Of a stretch of DNA of 32,699 nucleotides, positions 7,576 through 15,656 are shown in pieces (positions within the stretch are counted from its first letter, which is position 1; every line of letters starts with the position of its first letter). Under the pieces are notes generated by a model that saw only the letters and a list, made by a program, of their open reading frames with translations, was not told the DNA's origin and ran no database searches. The stretch covers positions 1-32,699 of the forward strand of contig DNPQ01000211.1 of NCBI GenBank assembly GCA_003501335.1, given 5' to 3'. The DNA comes from Bacillota bacterium. Lineage in GTDB: Bacteria; Bacillota; UBA4882; UBA8346. Both the position numbers and the translations under genes were made by a program.

Positions 7576-8265
7576 ATGATTCAACAAGCCTTAACGTTTA
7601 ACCCTGCTAAACAAATTACGGACCTCGGCTGGAACGGTATTGCTCTAGAATTCACCGGCCTACAAAATCGCGATTTTGATCGAACTTTTGATCAATTGAA
7701 AAATGATACGATTCAAAAACTCCTTACTACTCTTACAACTGAACAAATCAAAGCCGATCCTATTTTAAAAGGATTTAAGCAACTCCATGAAAGAATTGCC
7801 CACTCCAACCGTGAAACTGTTGCAGCATCGGAAAACTTATTAAACTTTCTCTTGAAAACCGGTAAAATACCTCATATTAACTTATTAGTCGACATTTATA
7901 ACCTGGTATCGATCGAAACCCGTCTGGCTTTGGGTGCCCATGACATCCATAAGATCTCCGGAAACGTCCAGATTCGCCTGATGGATGGCAGCGAAAACTT
8001 TTGGCCGATTGGAGCCAATGAGTCCAAAAAAGTGAGGCCGGGGGATTACGCCTATATCGACGACAGCAATGCCATCCTTTGCTGGCTCGAAGTCAGACAG
8101 GTGGAAAAGACTAAAGTCAGGCTGGATACCCAAGATTGTTTTTACATTATTCAAGGAAACTCGGCCACTGATGCCGAATATTTACTAAGTGCCGCCCGGC
8201 GGTTAATCGGGTTGACCAAGGAATTTTGTGGAGGGTGGGAACGGATGTTATATCTACCGGGTTAA
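7576..8265 (+). CDS. B3/B4 tRNA-binding domain-containing protein
   Basis: About 229 residues, the usual size for stand-alone proteins carrying the B3/B4 domain of the phenylalanyl-tRNA synthetase beta chain. Features seen are the central NLLVDIYNLVSIETRLALGAHDIHKI and the C-terminal half ending in a glycine-rich tail. Members of this family are linked to editing or binding of mischarged aminoacyl-tRNA or free amino acids, but most are uncharacterised. The start at 7576 is preferred because the ATG at 7510 lies inside the -10 box; CAGGTG about 10 bases upstream could serve as ribosome site. The HAD phosphatase gene follows after 12 bases, so the two form an operon. Confidence 0.8.
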   Translation: MIQQALTFNPAKQITDLGWNGIALEFTGLQNRDFDRTFDQLKNDTIQKLLTTLTTEQIKADPILKGFKQLHERIAHSNRETVAASENLLNFLLKTGKIPHINLLVDIYNLVSIETRLALGAHDIHKISGNVQIRLMDGSENFWPIGANESKKVRPGDYAYIDDSNAILCWLEVRQVEKTKVRLDTQDCFYIIQGNSATDAEYLLSAARRLIGLTKEFCGGWERMLYLPG

Positions 8266-8277
8266 CCGAGGTACCTT

Positions 8278-8913
8278 ATGAAATTACAGGGATTTATCTT
8301 CGACTTCGACGGAACATTAGTCGATTCAATGCCAGTTTGTTATATTGCCTTCCAAAAAGTGTTTCAAAAGTATTTGGGCCGCGACTATTGCAACGAAGAA
8401 ATTGCCGCCTTTTTCGGCCCTTCGGAAGAGGGCATCTTCAAAAGATTACTCCCCCATTGCTGGCAGGATGCATTACAAGATTATCTGGCAGAATATGAAA
8501 AAGCGGGGCAAAAAACGATGCCTTTTCCTGGGATAATCGATGCCCTGCAACTTTTAAAAGATAAACAATGCCGTTTGGCGATTGTATCGGGAAAAGGAGC
8601 TGGGAGTATGGAAATATCTCTGCAGGTTTCCGGACTGAAGGGTTATTTTGAACCCATCATTACCGGCGCCGAACAAAACGCCAACAAACCGGATCATATC
8701 CGGCAAGTTTTGGGTTTATGGAAGATGGCTCCCGGAGAGGTTGCTTACATCGGAGATACCCCCTATGATATTGAAGCATCCAAAGAAGTAGGAACTTTAC
8801 CTTTGGGAGCTCTCTGGGCTGCAACGGCAGAGATAGACAAAGTTAAAAAGGTCAAGCCATTTATGGCTTTCGACAACGTCGAGGCATTTATCGAATGGAT
8901 TAACCAAATATAA
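8278..8913 (+). CDS. HAD-superfamily hydrolase, phosphoglycolate phosphatase-like
   Basis: A cytoplasmic phosphatase of 211 residues. Motif I is FDFDGTLVDS (nucleophile D9, acid D11), followed by an alpha-helical cap (about residues 16-80). Motif II is IVSGKG, the motif III lysine lies around NKPDHI, and motif IV is YIGDTPYDIEASKEVG. This is the subfamily IA arrangement of Gph/PpaX/beta-phosphoglucomutase relatives, so the substrate is a small phospho-compound that cannot be specified. It is the second gene of a two-gene unit with the B3/B4 protein and is closed by the hairpin at 8929-8955. Confidence 0.88.
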   Translation: MKLQGFIFDFDGTLVDSMPVCYIAFQKVFQKYLGRDYCNEEIAAFFGPSEEGIFKRLLPHCWQDALQDYLAEYEKAGQKTMPFPGIIDALQLLKDKQCRLAIVSGKGAGSMEISLQVSGLKGYFEPIITGAEQNANKPDHIRQVLGLWKMAPGEVAYIGDTPYDIEASKEVGTLPLGALWAATAEIDKVKKVKPFMAFDNVEAFIEWINQI

Positions 8914-8928
8914 TAAAAATATGTTAAA

Positions 8929-8955
8929 GACGGGAGCCAAATGACGGCTCCCGTC
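8929..8955. terminator. Hairpin terminator between convergent HAD and cysK genes
   Basis: A perfect 10-bp GC-rich stem (GACGGGAGCC/GGCTCCCGTC) with a 7-base loop. Read on the minus strand it is followed by TTTAACATATTTTT, a reasonable terminator for cysK. On the plus strand the T-tract is poor, but the stem may still protect the HAD transcript end. Confidence 0.75.
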
Positions 8956-9013
8956 CCTTGATGAGTCCCAAAAAATTCTCATAGAAAAGACTGATTTTGA
9001 GGCGATTTTAGTG

Positions 9014-9949
9014 TCAGACTTCCTGAAACAGCGGTGTCGATAAATATCGTTCACCGGTATCCGGCAGTAGCGCTATGATTGTTTTCCCTTTGTTTTCAGG
9101 ACGTTTGGCAATCTGGGTTGCCGCAAACGCTGCAGCCCCGGAAGAAATACCGACTAATAATCCTTCAGTTTTAGCAAGTTTTCGTGAAGTGTCAAATGCC
9201 TCGTCGTTTTTTACCTTATAGATCTCGTCAATCACTTCGCGGTTAATGATATCGGCTACAAATCCAGGCCCAATTCCTTGAATCTTATGGGGCCCGGGAT
9301 TACCACCCGATAAGACCGGTGAATCAAATGGTTCAACAGCAATAATTTGTACTTTGGAATTTTTCTTTTTGAGGGCTTCACCAACACCGGTGATCGTTCC
9401 CCCCGTCCCGACTCCGGCGACAAAGATATCCACTTTACCGTCGGTATCCTTCCAGATTTCTTCGGCTGTGGTTTTACGGTGAATCTCCGGATTGGCGGGG
9501 TTTTTGAACTGTTGGGGAATGAACGAATTAGGGGTCTGGGCCGCAATTTCTTCGGCTTTGCGAATCGCGCCTTTCATCCCCTCGGCGCCGGGAGTCAACA
9601 CTAGTTCGGCCCCAAGGGCTTTTAAAAGATTACGGCGCTCAATACTGAAGGTTTCAGGCAAAGTGATAATTAATTTATAGCCCCGAGCCGCCGCGACGAA
9701 TGCTAGGGCAATTCCGGTATTACCGCTGGTAGGTTCAATAATCACTGTGTCCTTATTGATTAACCCTCTTTCCTCCCCATCTTTGATCATCGCATAACCG
9801 ATCCGGTCTTTGACGCTGCTTAATGGATTAAAATACTCCAGTTTTGCAATGAGCTTTGCCGCAAGACCGTTTGCCCGATTATAATTGGCAAGTTCCAGAA
9901 GCGGAGTATTACCAATTAAATCAGTGATGCTTTCGGCGATTTTAGACAT
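9014..9949 (-). CDS. cysK: Cysteine synthase (O-acetylserine sulfhydrylase)
   Basis: PLP fold-type II enzyme of 311 residues that makes L-cysteine from O-acetylserine and sulfide. The Schiff-base lysine is K47 in NPLSSVKDRIG. The substrate/phosphate loop is PTSGNTG (74-79), and the C-terminal GISSGAAA loop and QFKNPANPEIHRKTT segment match CysK/CysM. Length is normal for CysK without regulatory domains. It is a single-gene unit. The promoter is TTGACA-17-TAATAT (10006-10034), with the shared motif placed at about +1 to +15, where a repressor would act. No cysE is seen in the window, so O-acetylserine must come from elsewhere. Confidence 0.95.
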   Translation of the reverse strand: MSKIAESITDLIGNTPLLELANYNRANGLAAKLIAKLEYFNPLSSVKDRIGYAMIKDGEERGLINKDTVIIEPTSGNTGIALAFVAAARGYKLIITLPETFSIERRNLLKALGAELVLTPGAEGMKGAIRKAEEIAAQTPNSFIPQQFKNPANPEIHRKTTAEEIWKDTDGKVDIFVAGVGTGGTITGVGEALKKKNSKVQIIAVEPFDSPVLSGGNPGPHKIQGIGPGFVADIINREVIDEIYKVKNDEAFDTSRKLAKTEGLLVGISSGAAAFAATQIAKRPENKGKTIIALLPDTGERYLSTPLFQEV

Positions 9950-9986
9950 TTTAACAGCCTCCTTATTAATAAGTAATCTTATGGAA

Positions 9987-10002
9987 TTAGTATGATTTTG
10001 AT
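9987..10002 (-). promoter_or_regulatory. Candidate sulfur-regulator operator at the cysK start of transcription
   Basis: Plus-strand TTAGTATGATTTTGAT, identical over 16 bases to the copy at 5980-5995 and sharing 11 bases with 23421-23431. It lies immediately downstream of the cysK -10 box, and GGAATTA / TTAATTCC arms flank it. This is a repressor-like position; the factor (a CymR/Rrf2-type sulfur regulator is one possibility) is not identified. Confidence 0.55.
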
Positions 10003-10005
10003 CTA

Positions 10006-10034
10006 ATATTAATTCCCTCGATAATTTTTGTCAA
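10006..10034 (-). promoter_or_regulatory. cysK promoter
   Basis: On the minus strand a consensus TTGACA (10029-10034), a 17-base spacer and TAATAT (10006-10011), about 57 bases before the ATG at 9949. Confidence 0.75.
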
Positions 10035-10126
10035 GATGTTCCTTTTCATTTATTGCATTTCGTCTTGTCCGAAGCTTTAATCCTCAGCTCATGAAAACCT
10101 ATTTTTCTCATTGAAATCAATCGTAT

Positions 10127-10456
10127 TTAATCCAAATGATTTTTAACCTTTTGTAAAGCCTCATCGATAAAATCCGGAATGATGAATGCTTTGATACCAT
10201 GTTCTAATAAGTATTGTTCGGCTGCCGGGCCGATACGCGCCACTAAAACCCCTTTACAATCCGCCAACAAATTGACAGTTTGTAGATGTCCGCTCTCATC
10301 GGATTGTTCTACATGGCAGGAAGGCTGATTTTTCCTCAGTTCAATAAATTGATGACCGTTCTCGCTGAGCTCAAAAATTAAAAACTGTTGGGCTCGACCA
10401 AAATGCTCATTGACATATTTTCCATCCGTGCTGGCTACCGCGACTCGATAAGACAT
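10127..10456 (-). CDS. NifX/NifB C-terminal-like (dinitrogenase Fe-Mo cofactor family) protein
   Basis: A 109-residue single-domain protein of the NifX/NifY/NafY/VnfX fold. It opens with RVAVASTDGKYVNEHFGRAQQFLIFE, where the HFG near the N-terminus is typical. It has a central NLLADCKGVLVARIGPAAEQYLLEHGIKAF and a C-terminal helix. Relatives bind metal-sulfur cofactors or their precursors, but stand-alone members are common in anaerobes without nitrogenase, and no nif structural genes are in this window. The gene is monocistronic, divergent from ridA-pdxS, with its own promoter (10521-10550). Its metal-sulfur role is by family only. Confidence 0.85.
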   Translation of the reverse strand: MSYRVAVASTDGKYVNEHFGRAQQFLIFELSENGHQFIELRKNQPSCHVEQSDESGHLQTVNLLADCKGVLVARIGPAAEQYLLEHGIKAFIIPDFIDEALQKVKNHLD

Positions 10457-10520
10457 GTTATGATTCCCCTTTTCATTATTTTCAATAATCCTAGATGATC
10501 CTAATTATTAATAAATTATA

Positions 10521-10550
10521 AGTATAAAACTAGAATTAGTAAATATTCAA
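10521..10550 (-). promoter_or_regulatory. Promoter for the NifX-like gene
   Basis: On the minus strand TTGAAT (10545-10550), an 18-base spacer and TATACT (10521-10526), in a very AT-rich divergent intergenic region. Confidence 0.5.
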
Positions 10551-10580
10551 TAACCATTTTCAAATTATTTTTTCTCCTAC

Positions 10581-10609
10581 TTGCTAGAAAATTTTACCTA
10601 TGATATAAT
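10581..10609 (+). promoter_or_regulatory. Promoter for ridA-pdxS
   Basis: TTGCTA (10581-10586), a 17-base spacer, and a perfect TATAAT (10604-10609) preceded by TGA (extended -10). Transcription should start near 10616, about 42 bases before the GTG start of ridA. Confidence 0.75.
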
Positions 10610-10657
10610 CTTAACTAAATAAATCTACTTACTAATAATTAATCAAAGGTGATGTTC

Positions 10658-11050
10658 GTGAAAACTGGTATTCAGACCACAACGGCTCCCCAAGCCATCG
10701 GTCCATATTCACAAGGAATAAAATGGGGTAACCTCTTGTTTATCTCTGGACAGTTGGGCATTGATATCTCAGGCGGTCTGGCTGGCAATGATGTCGCTTC
10801 TCAAACCCATCAAGCAATGGCTAATATTGAACAAATATTGAACGCCGCCGGTCTGCAAATGAATGATGTCTTAAAAACCACAATTTATTTAAAGGACCTC
10901 AACGATTTTAATATCGTCAATCAAATCTACGGCGAATATTTTGAAGCTCCTTTCCCTGCCAGAGCTTGTTTTCAAGTGGCAAGGCTTCCCAAAGATGCCT
11001 GCATTGAGATTGAAGCAATCGCTGGACAGACTCATAAAAAGCAATCTTAA
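10658..11050 (+). CDS. ridA: RidA family 2-iminobutanoate/2-iminopropanoate deaminase
   Basis: About 130 residues. It hydrolyses reactive enamines/imines such as 2-aminoacrylate released by PLP-dependent serine and cysteine lyases, protecting PLP enzymes. Diagnostic parts are APQAIGPYSQG near the N-terminus, LLFISGQLGID and PARACFQVARLPKDACIEIEAIA, with the substrate-binding arginine at R102. The GTG at 10658 is chosen: AAAGGTG lies 6 bases upstream and the product then begins MKTGIQ, as in other RidA proteins. The upstream GTG/ATG at 10649/10652 overlap the ribosome site. It is followed after 15 bases by pdxS, linking PLP synthesis with protection from PLP-enzyme by-products. Confidence 0.93.
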   Translation: MKTGIQTTTAPQAIGPYSQGIKWGNLLFISGQLGIDISGGLAGNDVASQTHQAMANIEQILNAAGLQMNDVLKTTIYLKDLNDFNIVNQIYGEYFEAPFPARACFQVARLPKDACIEIEAIAGQTHKKQS

Positions 11051-11065
11051 ATCGTGGAGGGTCTT

Positions 11066-11950
11066 ATGATGGAAACAGGAACAGTTTTAGTAAAACGGGG
11101 CATGGCTGAAATGTTAAAAGGCGGAGTCATTATGGATGTGACTACTCCGGATCAGGCTAAAATCGCCGAAGATGCCGGAGCTGTATCGGTAATGGCTTTG
11201 GAAAGAGTTCCCGCCGATATTCGTTTGGAGGGTGGGGTTGCCCGGATGAGTGATCCTGAGATAATTCTCAAGATCATGGACGCTGTCACCATACCCGTGA
11301 TGGCCAAAGCCCGTATCGGCCACTTTGCGGAGGCCCAAATTCTCGAGGCCCTAGAAATCGATTACATCGATGAGAGTGAAGTGCTGACTCCCGCCGATGA
11401 TTTATATCATATTGACAAACATCCGTTTAAAGTACCTTTTGTATGCGGAGCTCGTAACTTAGGAGAAGCCTTACGCCGTGTTGGAGAAGGAGCCGCCATG
11501 ATCCGCACCAAAGGGGAAGCCGGTACCGGAGATGTGGTCGAAGCAGTGCGCCACATCCGTCAAGTGAACGAAGATATTCGCCGGGTGGCCAATGCTGGCG
11601 ACCAGGAACTGATGACGATTGCCAAAGAGTTACAGGCCCCCTACGAACTGGTGCTGGAAGTCAAAAAATTAGGGCGATTACCGGTAGTTAATTTTGCAGC
11701 CGGCGGGATCGCAACCCCTGCCGATGCATCTTTGATGATGCAATTGGGGTGCGATGGAATCTTTGTCGGTTCGGGGATTTTCAAATCCGACAATCCTGCC
11801 GCCCGGGCCAAAGCAATTGTCGAAGCCACCACCCATTATCGGGATTTTAAATTACTGGCTGAGGTTTCAAGAGGTATTGGCACAGCCATGCGGGGAATCC
11901 ATGTTGGGTCGATGAAAGAAGAAGAAAAGATCGCTGGACGGGGTTGGTAA
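11066..11950 (+). CDS. pdxS: Pyridoxal 5'-phosphate synthase lyase subunit
   Basis: A (beta/alpha)8-barrel subunit that condenses ribose 5-phosphate, glyceraldehyde 3-phosphate and ammonia to PLP. At 294 residues from the ATG at 11066 (GGAGGG 5 bases upstream) it is full length. Catalytic lysines are K81 in PVMAKARIGH and K149 in MIRTKGEAGTGD. The phosphate-binding FAAGGIATPADA and FVGSGIFKSDNP segments are intact. The glutaminase partner PdxT, usually the next gene, is absent: 200 bases of non-coding DNA and a convergent gene follow. PdxT may be encoded elsewhere, or free ammonia may be used. Its setting among at least seven PLP enzymes of sulfur metabolism is fitting. Confidence 0.96.
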   Translation: MMETGTVLVKRGMAEMLKGGVIMDVTTPDQAKIAEDAGAVSVMALERVPADIRLEGGVARMSDPEIILKIMDAVTIPVMAKARIGHFAEAQILEALEIDYIDESEVLTPADDLYHIDKHPFKVPFVCGARNLGEALRRVGEGAAMIRTKGEAGTGDVVEAVRHIRQVNEDIRRVANAGDQELMTIAKELQAPYELVLEVKKLGRLPVVNFAAGGIATPADASLMMQLGCDGIFVGSGIFKSDNPAARAKAIVEATTHYRDFKLLAEVSRGIGTAMRGIHVGSMKEEEKIAGRGW

Positions 11951-12156
11951 ATAAAATTCAATATTACCGTTGCTTTATATTTTCCATCTCAAAATGATCA
12001 TACTGTTATCAGGTGCCGATAAAACGCAAAATAAATCGCACGACTCAATAAATCAATAATATTAAATTATGCGGCTATAACTGATTATTACAGTGCAACC
12101 GTTTGAAATTTTTTCATATTTACTGATTTAAATGACCATCCAGGGATTTCAGAACT

Positions 12157-12834
12157 TTAAATTCGCCATTGACAAGAAAAGGAAATTTTTCCAACTAAAC
12201 GTTGAGCCACTCTGACAGCCTCTACTGCATCTTTCGCATAACCGTCTGCGCCAATCTGATCGGCAAAACTTTGAGAAATCGGACCGCCACCCACCATAAC
12301 CATGAATTTTTCCCGAATACCCAGTTGTTGCAACAACTGGATCACGTTGGCCATTTTCTCCATGCCAGTGGTCATTAGGCTTGATAAGGCAATGATCTGG
12401 GCATTTACTTCCTTAGCTTTCACCACAAAATCGTGAGGCGGGACATCTCGACCAAGATCATAAATTTCAAATTCGGCGGTTTCTAACATAATCTTAACTA
12501 GATTCTTGCCAATATCATGAGTGTCACCTTCAACCACTCCGATGACAACCTTATATTTTTTAGCTGATTGATTGACTTTAAGATATGGTTTTAGGATATC
12601 TAGTCCGGCATACATCACATCAGAACACATCAACAACTCAGGGATAAAATATTTTTCCGTCTCAAAAAGCTTTCCGGCGCGGTCCATCCCGTCGACTAAC
12701 CCCTGTTCAATTGCCTGATAAATATTATACTTTTCTGTAATGACTTCTTCCGCCAGATAGATTGCACGGGCTTCATCCATACCCACAACTGCATTCGATA
12801 ATTCTACCAACAATTTTGCCATACATTCTGCCAT
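12157..12834 (-). CDS. Methyltransferase corrinoid protein (MtbC/MtaC-like) 1
   Basis: A 225-residue cobalamin-binding protein. An N-terminal four-helix cap (about residues 5-88; YFIPELLMCSDVMYAGLDIL) is followed by a Rossmann-like B12 domain (about 94-215). D104-T-H106-D-I-G (GDTHDIGKNLV) supplies the lower-ligand histidine, with the downstream ALSSLMTTGMEKM and MVGGGPIS motifs that cradle the nucleotide tail. It is the last gene of the methyl-transfer block, 136 bases after the QueG-like gene. It pairs functionally with one of the URO-D-fold methyltransferases (inference). It is distinct in sequence from corrinoid protein 2 at 18673-19311, so the cluster keeps two methyl carriers. Confidence 0.93.
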   Translation of the reverse strand: MAECMAKLLVELSNAVVGMDEARAIYLAEEVITEKYNIYQAIEQGLVDGMDRAGKLFETEKYFIPELLMCSDVMYAGLDILKPYLKVNQSAKKYKVVIGVVEGDTHDIGKNLVKIMLETAEFEIYDLGRDVPPHDFVVKAKEVNAQIIALSSLMTTGMEKMANVIQLLQQLGIREKFMVMVGGGPISQSFADQIGADGYAKDAVEAVRVAQRLVGKISFSCQWRI

Positions 12835-12970
12835 CTCATTACCCCATCATTAATTAAACACGCTTGATTGCGAATGTCCTTCACTTGAAACAAAATCTTA
12901 CCCAATGAATTCAAGCTTTTAAATTAGGGTACTGTTAAAAAACATCCGGTACTCCACCCATAAAGTTATC

Positions 12971-13816
12971 TTACTCTTTTTTAGGATCCTCCGGCAATGG
13001 ATAACCACCATATTTACGAATATGAAGCCAAGAACGATATTCTTCCGCAGCCGGATCTTTGGCCAACACTGCCGCTTCATCAAAATACTTTTTCAGATTG
13101 GTACTCTGAAACAACTTCCGATCCTCCCCTACCGGACAAACTTTGATACAAAAACCGCACGGGTTGCGAAACGCCGCACGAAACTTTTTGGCCTGACTCA
13201 TACAGGCCAATTTATCCATTCTAGCATATTTCATGCTGTGATCGCCGGAAAACGCATGGGACGGACAAATTTTTTGGCAAAGCAAACATTTGGAGCACAA
13301 ATCCACTGCTATCATTGGATCACCTTCCAATTTCAAAGTAGTGAATACGGATACCAAACGCTGTCTGGGACCATACTCTTTACTTAAAAGGGTATGATTC
13401 CAACCTACTTGACCAAGGCCGGCATAATAACCGGCCCAAACATGTGAAAATAGTGCAACCTGTTTTTCAGCCAAAACACCAGCCTCACCATAACCATCAC
13501 GAGGTAGATTGATCGCCGCGTGACCATGATGATTCAAAAATGCCGCCAAACGATAAGCCATTACATCCAGCAGTTCATTCGTAGTCAAATAATGTTCCCG
13601 TCCAAGTTCCGATGGAGCCGCTTCGACGATAGGAAGCCAGACCGGAACCGCCATCACAATCACTGTCTGCACCAATGGCCAGATATTACGGGGATGAAAT
13701 TCCGTCGGCACTTCACCAAACTCTTCCCAACGACCGACAGGAGCGAAACCAACCAATTCCGACCCCAATGCTTGAGCTTTCTCAACAATCTCTGCTTTGG
13801 TCAATCTCTTTTGCAA
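12971..13816 (-). CDS. QueG-like 4Fe-4S double-cluster protein, possible corrinoid reductase
   Basis: A 281-residue protein related to epoxyqueuosine reductase and reductive dehalogenase modules. An N-terminal cofactor-binding region (VGFAPVGRWEEF; HVWAGYYAGLGQVGWNHTLLSKEYGPRQR) precedes two 4Fe-4S clusters (CSKCLLCQKICPSHAF, then C-x-SQAKK with CGFCIKVCP). Start is a TTG at 13816, 10 bases after AGGAGG. Real QueG is normally about 350-380 residues with a C-terminal HEAT-like region absent here, and the gene sits between methyltransferase and corrinoid-protein genes. A role as reductant or activator of Co(II) corrinoid is therefore more likely than tRNA modification (inference). Confidence 0.78.
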   Translation of the reverse strand: MQKRLTKAEIVEKAQALGSELVGFAPVGRWEEFGEVPTEFHPRNIWPLVQTVIVMAVPVWLPIVEAAPSELGREHYLTTNELLDVMAYRLAAFLNHHGHAAINLPRDGYGEAGVLAEKQVALFSHVWAGYYAGLGQVGWNHTLLSKEYGPRQRLVSVFTTLKLEGDPMIAVDLCSKCLLCQKICPSHAFSGDHSMKYARMDKLACMSQAKKFRAAFRNPCGFCIKVCPVGEDRKLFQSTNLKKYFDEAAVLAKDPAAEEYRSWLHIRKYGGYPLPEDPKKE

Positions 13817-13854
13817 CAGTTAACGTCCTCCTGTTTTCGGGATAAACCCAAACT

Positions 13855-14898
13855 CTAGTTTAGATAATTCCCGTATTTCCGGACTGCATCGATCATTGCC
13901 TTCACATTCGCAAGCGGAATGTTCAGCGAGAGACCGCATCCCGGCGCAATAATGGTTCCTGTCTTAAACGGTAATTTTTGGATGATGTTTTTAACATGTT
14001 GATCCACTTCTTCCGGTGTTCCCAAAAACAAAACTTGCGAAGGGTTTACCGTACCGCTTACCGCAATCCGTCTCACAAATATCTTTTGCGCCACATCGAG
14101 ATCGACCAATTCACTGAAGTCCAAAATATCAGCCTCAGTGCTGCTGAGAAGATCGATAATCGGATATTCACCGCCACAGGGATGATACATGGCATAAGCC
14201 CCGGCTTTCTTAAATCCACGGAATGTTTCGGTCATGTAGGGTAAAACCATTTCCCGGTAGGTTTTAGGTGAGATGCAAGCCGGAGAGGAAGTGGCATCCC
14301 CAACCTCTAAAATTTCAGCTCCCTCCGCTACCAGTAACTCAGCGTATTTAATAAGCGTATCCGTAATTTTCCGGCAGAGTTTATGAACCAACTTCGGATC
14401 TCTGCTGATCAGAAGCATTAAGTTCTCGGTCCCCAACAAACGTCCGGCGACGTTAAAAACGCCGTGAAAGCCGCTGCTGATGATGACTTCTTTTCCCAGT
14501 TTCCGACGGACAATGCGAATCGCCCGAATCAATTCGACCATATAGGGATCCTGGGCGGGGTCGGGAATTTGCAGCTTATCGACATCCTCACCACTGGTTA
14601 TGCTAGGTTTTTTAAACATCGGATAATCGTTATCCGGCCAGATGGTTTCGGCTCCGAGTGCTTCAAAAGGAATTACATTTCCGCCACCCAAATGGATCGT
14701 ATCGTCCTGCAATTTTTCCCAAGTCGCCAAAGCCGCATCTGCCATTGCTTCCCCATCGGTATAAAACGAGCGGTTGATCTTTCTGCTGATGACTTTGGCC
14801 ATCGCCCCCCGAATTTTTGAAAAAACCGGAAGTTGATCAATCTCCTCCCATTGAATTGCGGCTAATACCCGCTCCCGGGAAGTCATTTGTTGCGTCAT
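13855..14898 (-). CDS. URO-D-fold corrinoid/CoM-type methyltransferase (MtaA/MtbA/CmuA family) A
   Basis: A 347-residue TIM-barrel protein of the uroporphyrinogen decarboxylase superfamily, methyltransferase branch. It begins MTSRERVLAAIQWEEIDQLPVF, the family's usual N-terminus. The zinc-ligand triad of MtaA/MtbA-type enzymes is visible: His and Cys in MYHPCGG and a later Cys in APGCGLS. So it should activate a thiol or transfer a methyl group to or from a corrinoid protein, rather than decarboxylate porphyrin. The ATG at 14898 is chosen, 7 bases after GGAGGG; a longer in-frame extension to 15036 overlaps the DUF1638 gene. The methyl acceptor is unknown: coenzyme M is archaeal, so a bacterial thiol or folate step is expected. 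Confidence 0.88.
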   Translation of the reverse strand: MTQQMTSRERVLAAIQWEEIDQLPVFSKIRGAMAKVISRKINRSFYTDGEAMADAALATWEKLQDDTIHLGGGNVIPFEALGAETIWPDNDYPMFKKPSITSGEDVDKLQIPDPAQDPYMVELIRAIRIVRRKLGKEVIISSGFHGVFNVAGRLLGTENLMLLISRDPKLVHKLCRKITDTLIKYAELLVAEGAEILEVGDATSSPACISPKTYREMVLPYMTETFRGFKKAGAYAMYHPCGGEYPIIDLLSSTEADILDFSELVDLDVAQKIFVRRIAVSGTVNPSQVLFLGTPEEVDQHVKNIIQKLPFKTGTIIAPGCGLSLNIPLANVKAMIDAVRKYGNYLN

Positions 14899-14971
14899 GC
14901 CATTTCCCTCCTGCTTAAATGATAATCTTGAAATGCCATCCCCAAAAATCGGTTTACAACACACTTTCTCA

Positions 14972-15655
14972 CTATAGATTTCGAGCCGCTGAAAAAGGAA
15001 GTAATTGTTCCAAGCCAACGCTTTCTCCGGGGGCAATCACAATAAACTCATCATCCCACGGACCCGTCAATAATTTTTTGAGGTAACGAATGGTTCCGGG
15101 AACCGCTTGTTGTGTTAAGCTGAACGCAGCGGCGATCTTGCGGGTTTTGAGCATGAACTCCGTTACCGAATAAACTGACGTGTCGATCAGTCCCAAACGG
15201 CGGTAACCAGTGAGCATTATCCGGTAAATATGATCCGCCTTCGTCTGACCATAGCGCTTGATCGTTTGCTGATATTCGTTCCAAAGGCTAATTTCATTGT
15301 CTAACCAGCCTGGAGTCAAATAGAACGTTCCCATTTCTTTACCCTGGGTTGTCGGATCCAATAACAAAGTGATGCAATCGTCTACGCGCGGGAAGATTAG
15401 CTCAAAATCACCTGCAGTGAGATCCTCCAGCGCATGGCCGCAAAAGCCAAAAGCCAGGATGACCCGGCCCACATTTTCGATCCGGTCCAACTCAGCTTGC
15501 AAACGGCTATGAAGCGCCGACGTGGAACGATGCAAGCCAGCATCTACCCAAAGGACCGGATAGGGGCAGCCGGTTTCACGAATTGCCAAATTCAATTCAG
15601 CTGCAATCGTCCGGCAAGCAACGACGATAGTATTCTTGGAAGTACAACTTTTCAT
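14972..15655 (-). CDS. DUF1638 protein
   Basis: A 227-residue protein that matches the DUF1638 pattern: VACRTIAAEL at the start, GRVILAFGFCGHALEDL, then PRVDDCITLLLD, with conserved cysteines in the last two. It is cytoplasmic, with no signal or membrane segment. Genes of this family recur next to corrinoid methyltransferases, so a role in handling the corrinoid, a metal or the methylated substrate is probable, but no activity is known to me. The start codon lies 1 base after the stop of the upstream URO-D-fold gene (15657), a tight arrangement indicating co-translation. Confidence 0.8.
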   Translation of the reverse strand: MKSCTSKNTIVVACRTIAAELNLAIRETGCPYPVLWVDAGLHRSTSALHSRLQAELDRIENVGRVILAFGFCGHALEDLTAGDFELIFPRVDDCITLLLDPTTQGKEMGTFYLTPGWLDNEISLWNEYQQTIKRYGQTKADHIYRIMLTGYRRLGLIDTSVYSVTEFMLKTRKIAAAFSLTQQAVPGTIRYLKKLLTGPWDDEFIVIAPGESVGLEQLLPFSAARNL

Positions 15656-15656
15656 T

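Noticed and set aside
11951..12156. Terminator or pdxT remnant after pdxS
   Set aside because: The stretch is AT-rich without a clear hairpin and with no glutaminase motifs in any frame.
12835..12970. Possible terminator or promoter in the 136-base gap before corrinoid protein 1
   Set aside because: No stable stem with T-tract and no -35/-10 pair of good spacing could be found by eye.
14899..15036. N-terminal extension of URO-D-fold methyltransferase A
   Set aside because: It overlaps the DUF1638 gene; the ATG at 14898 follows GGAGGG and matches the family's N-terminus.
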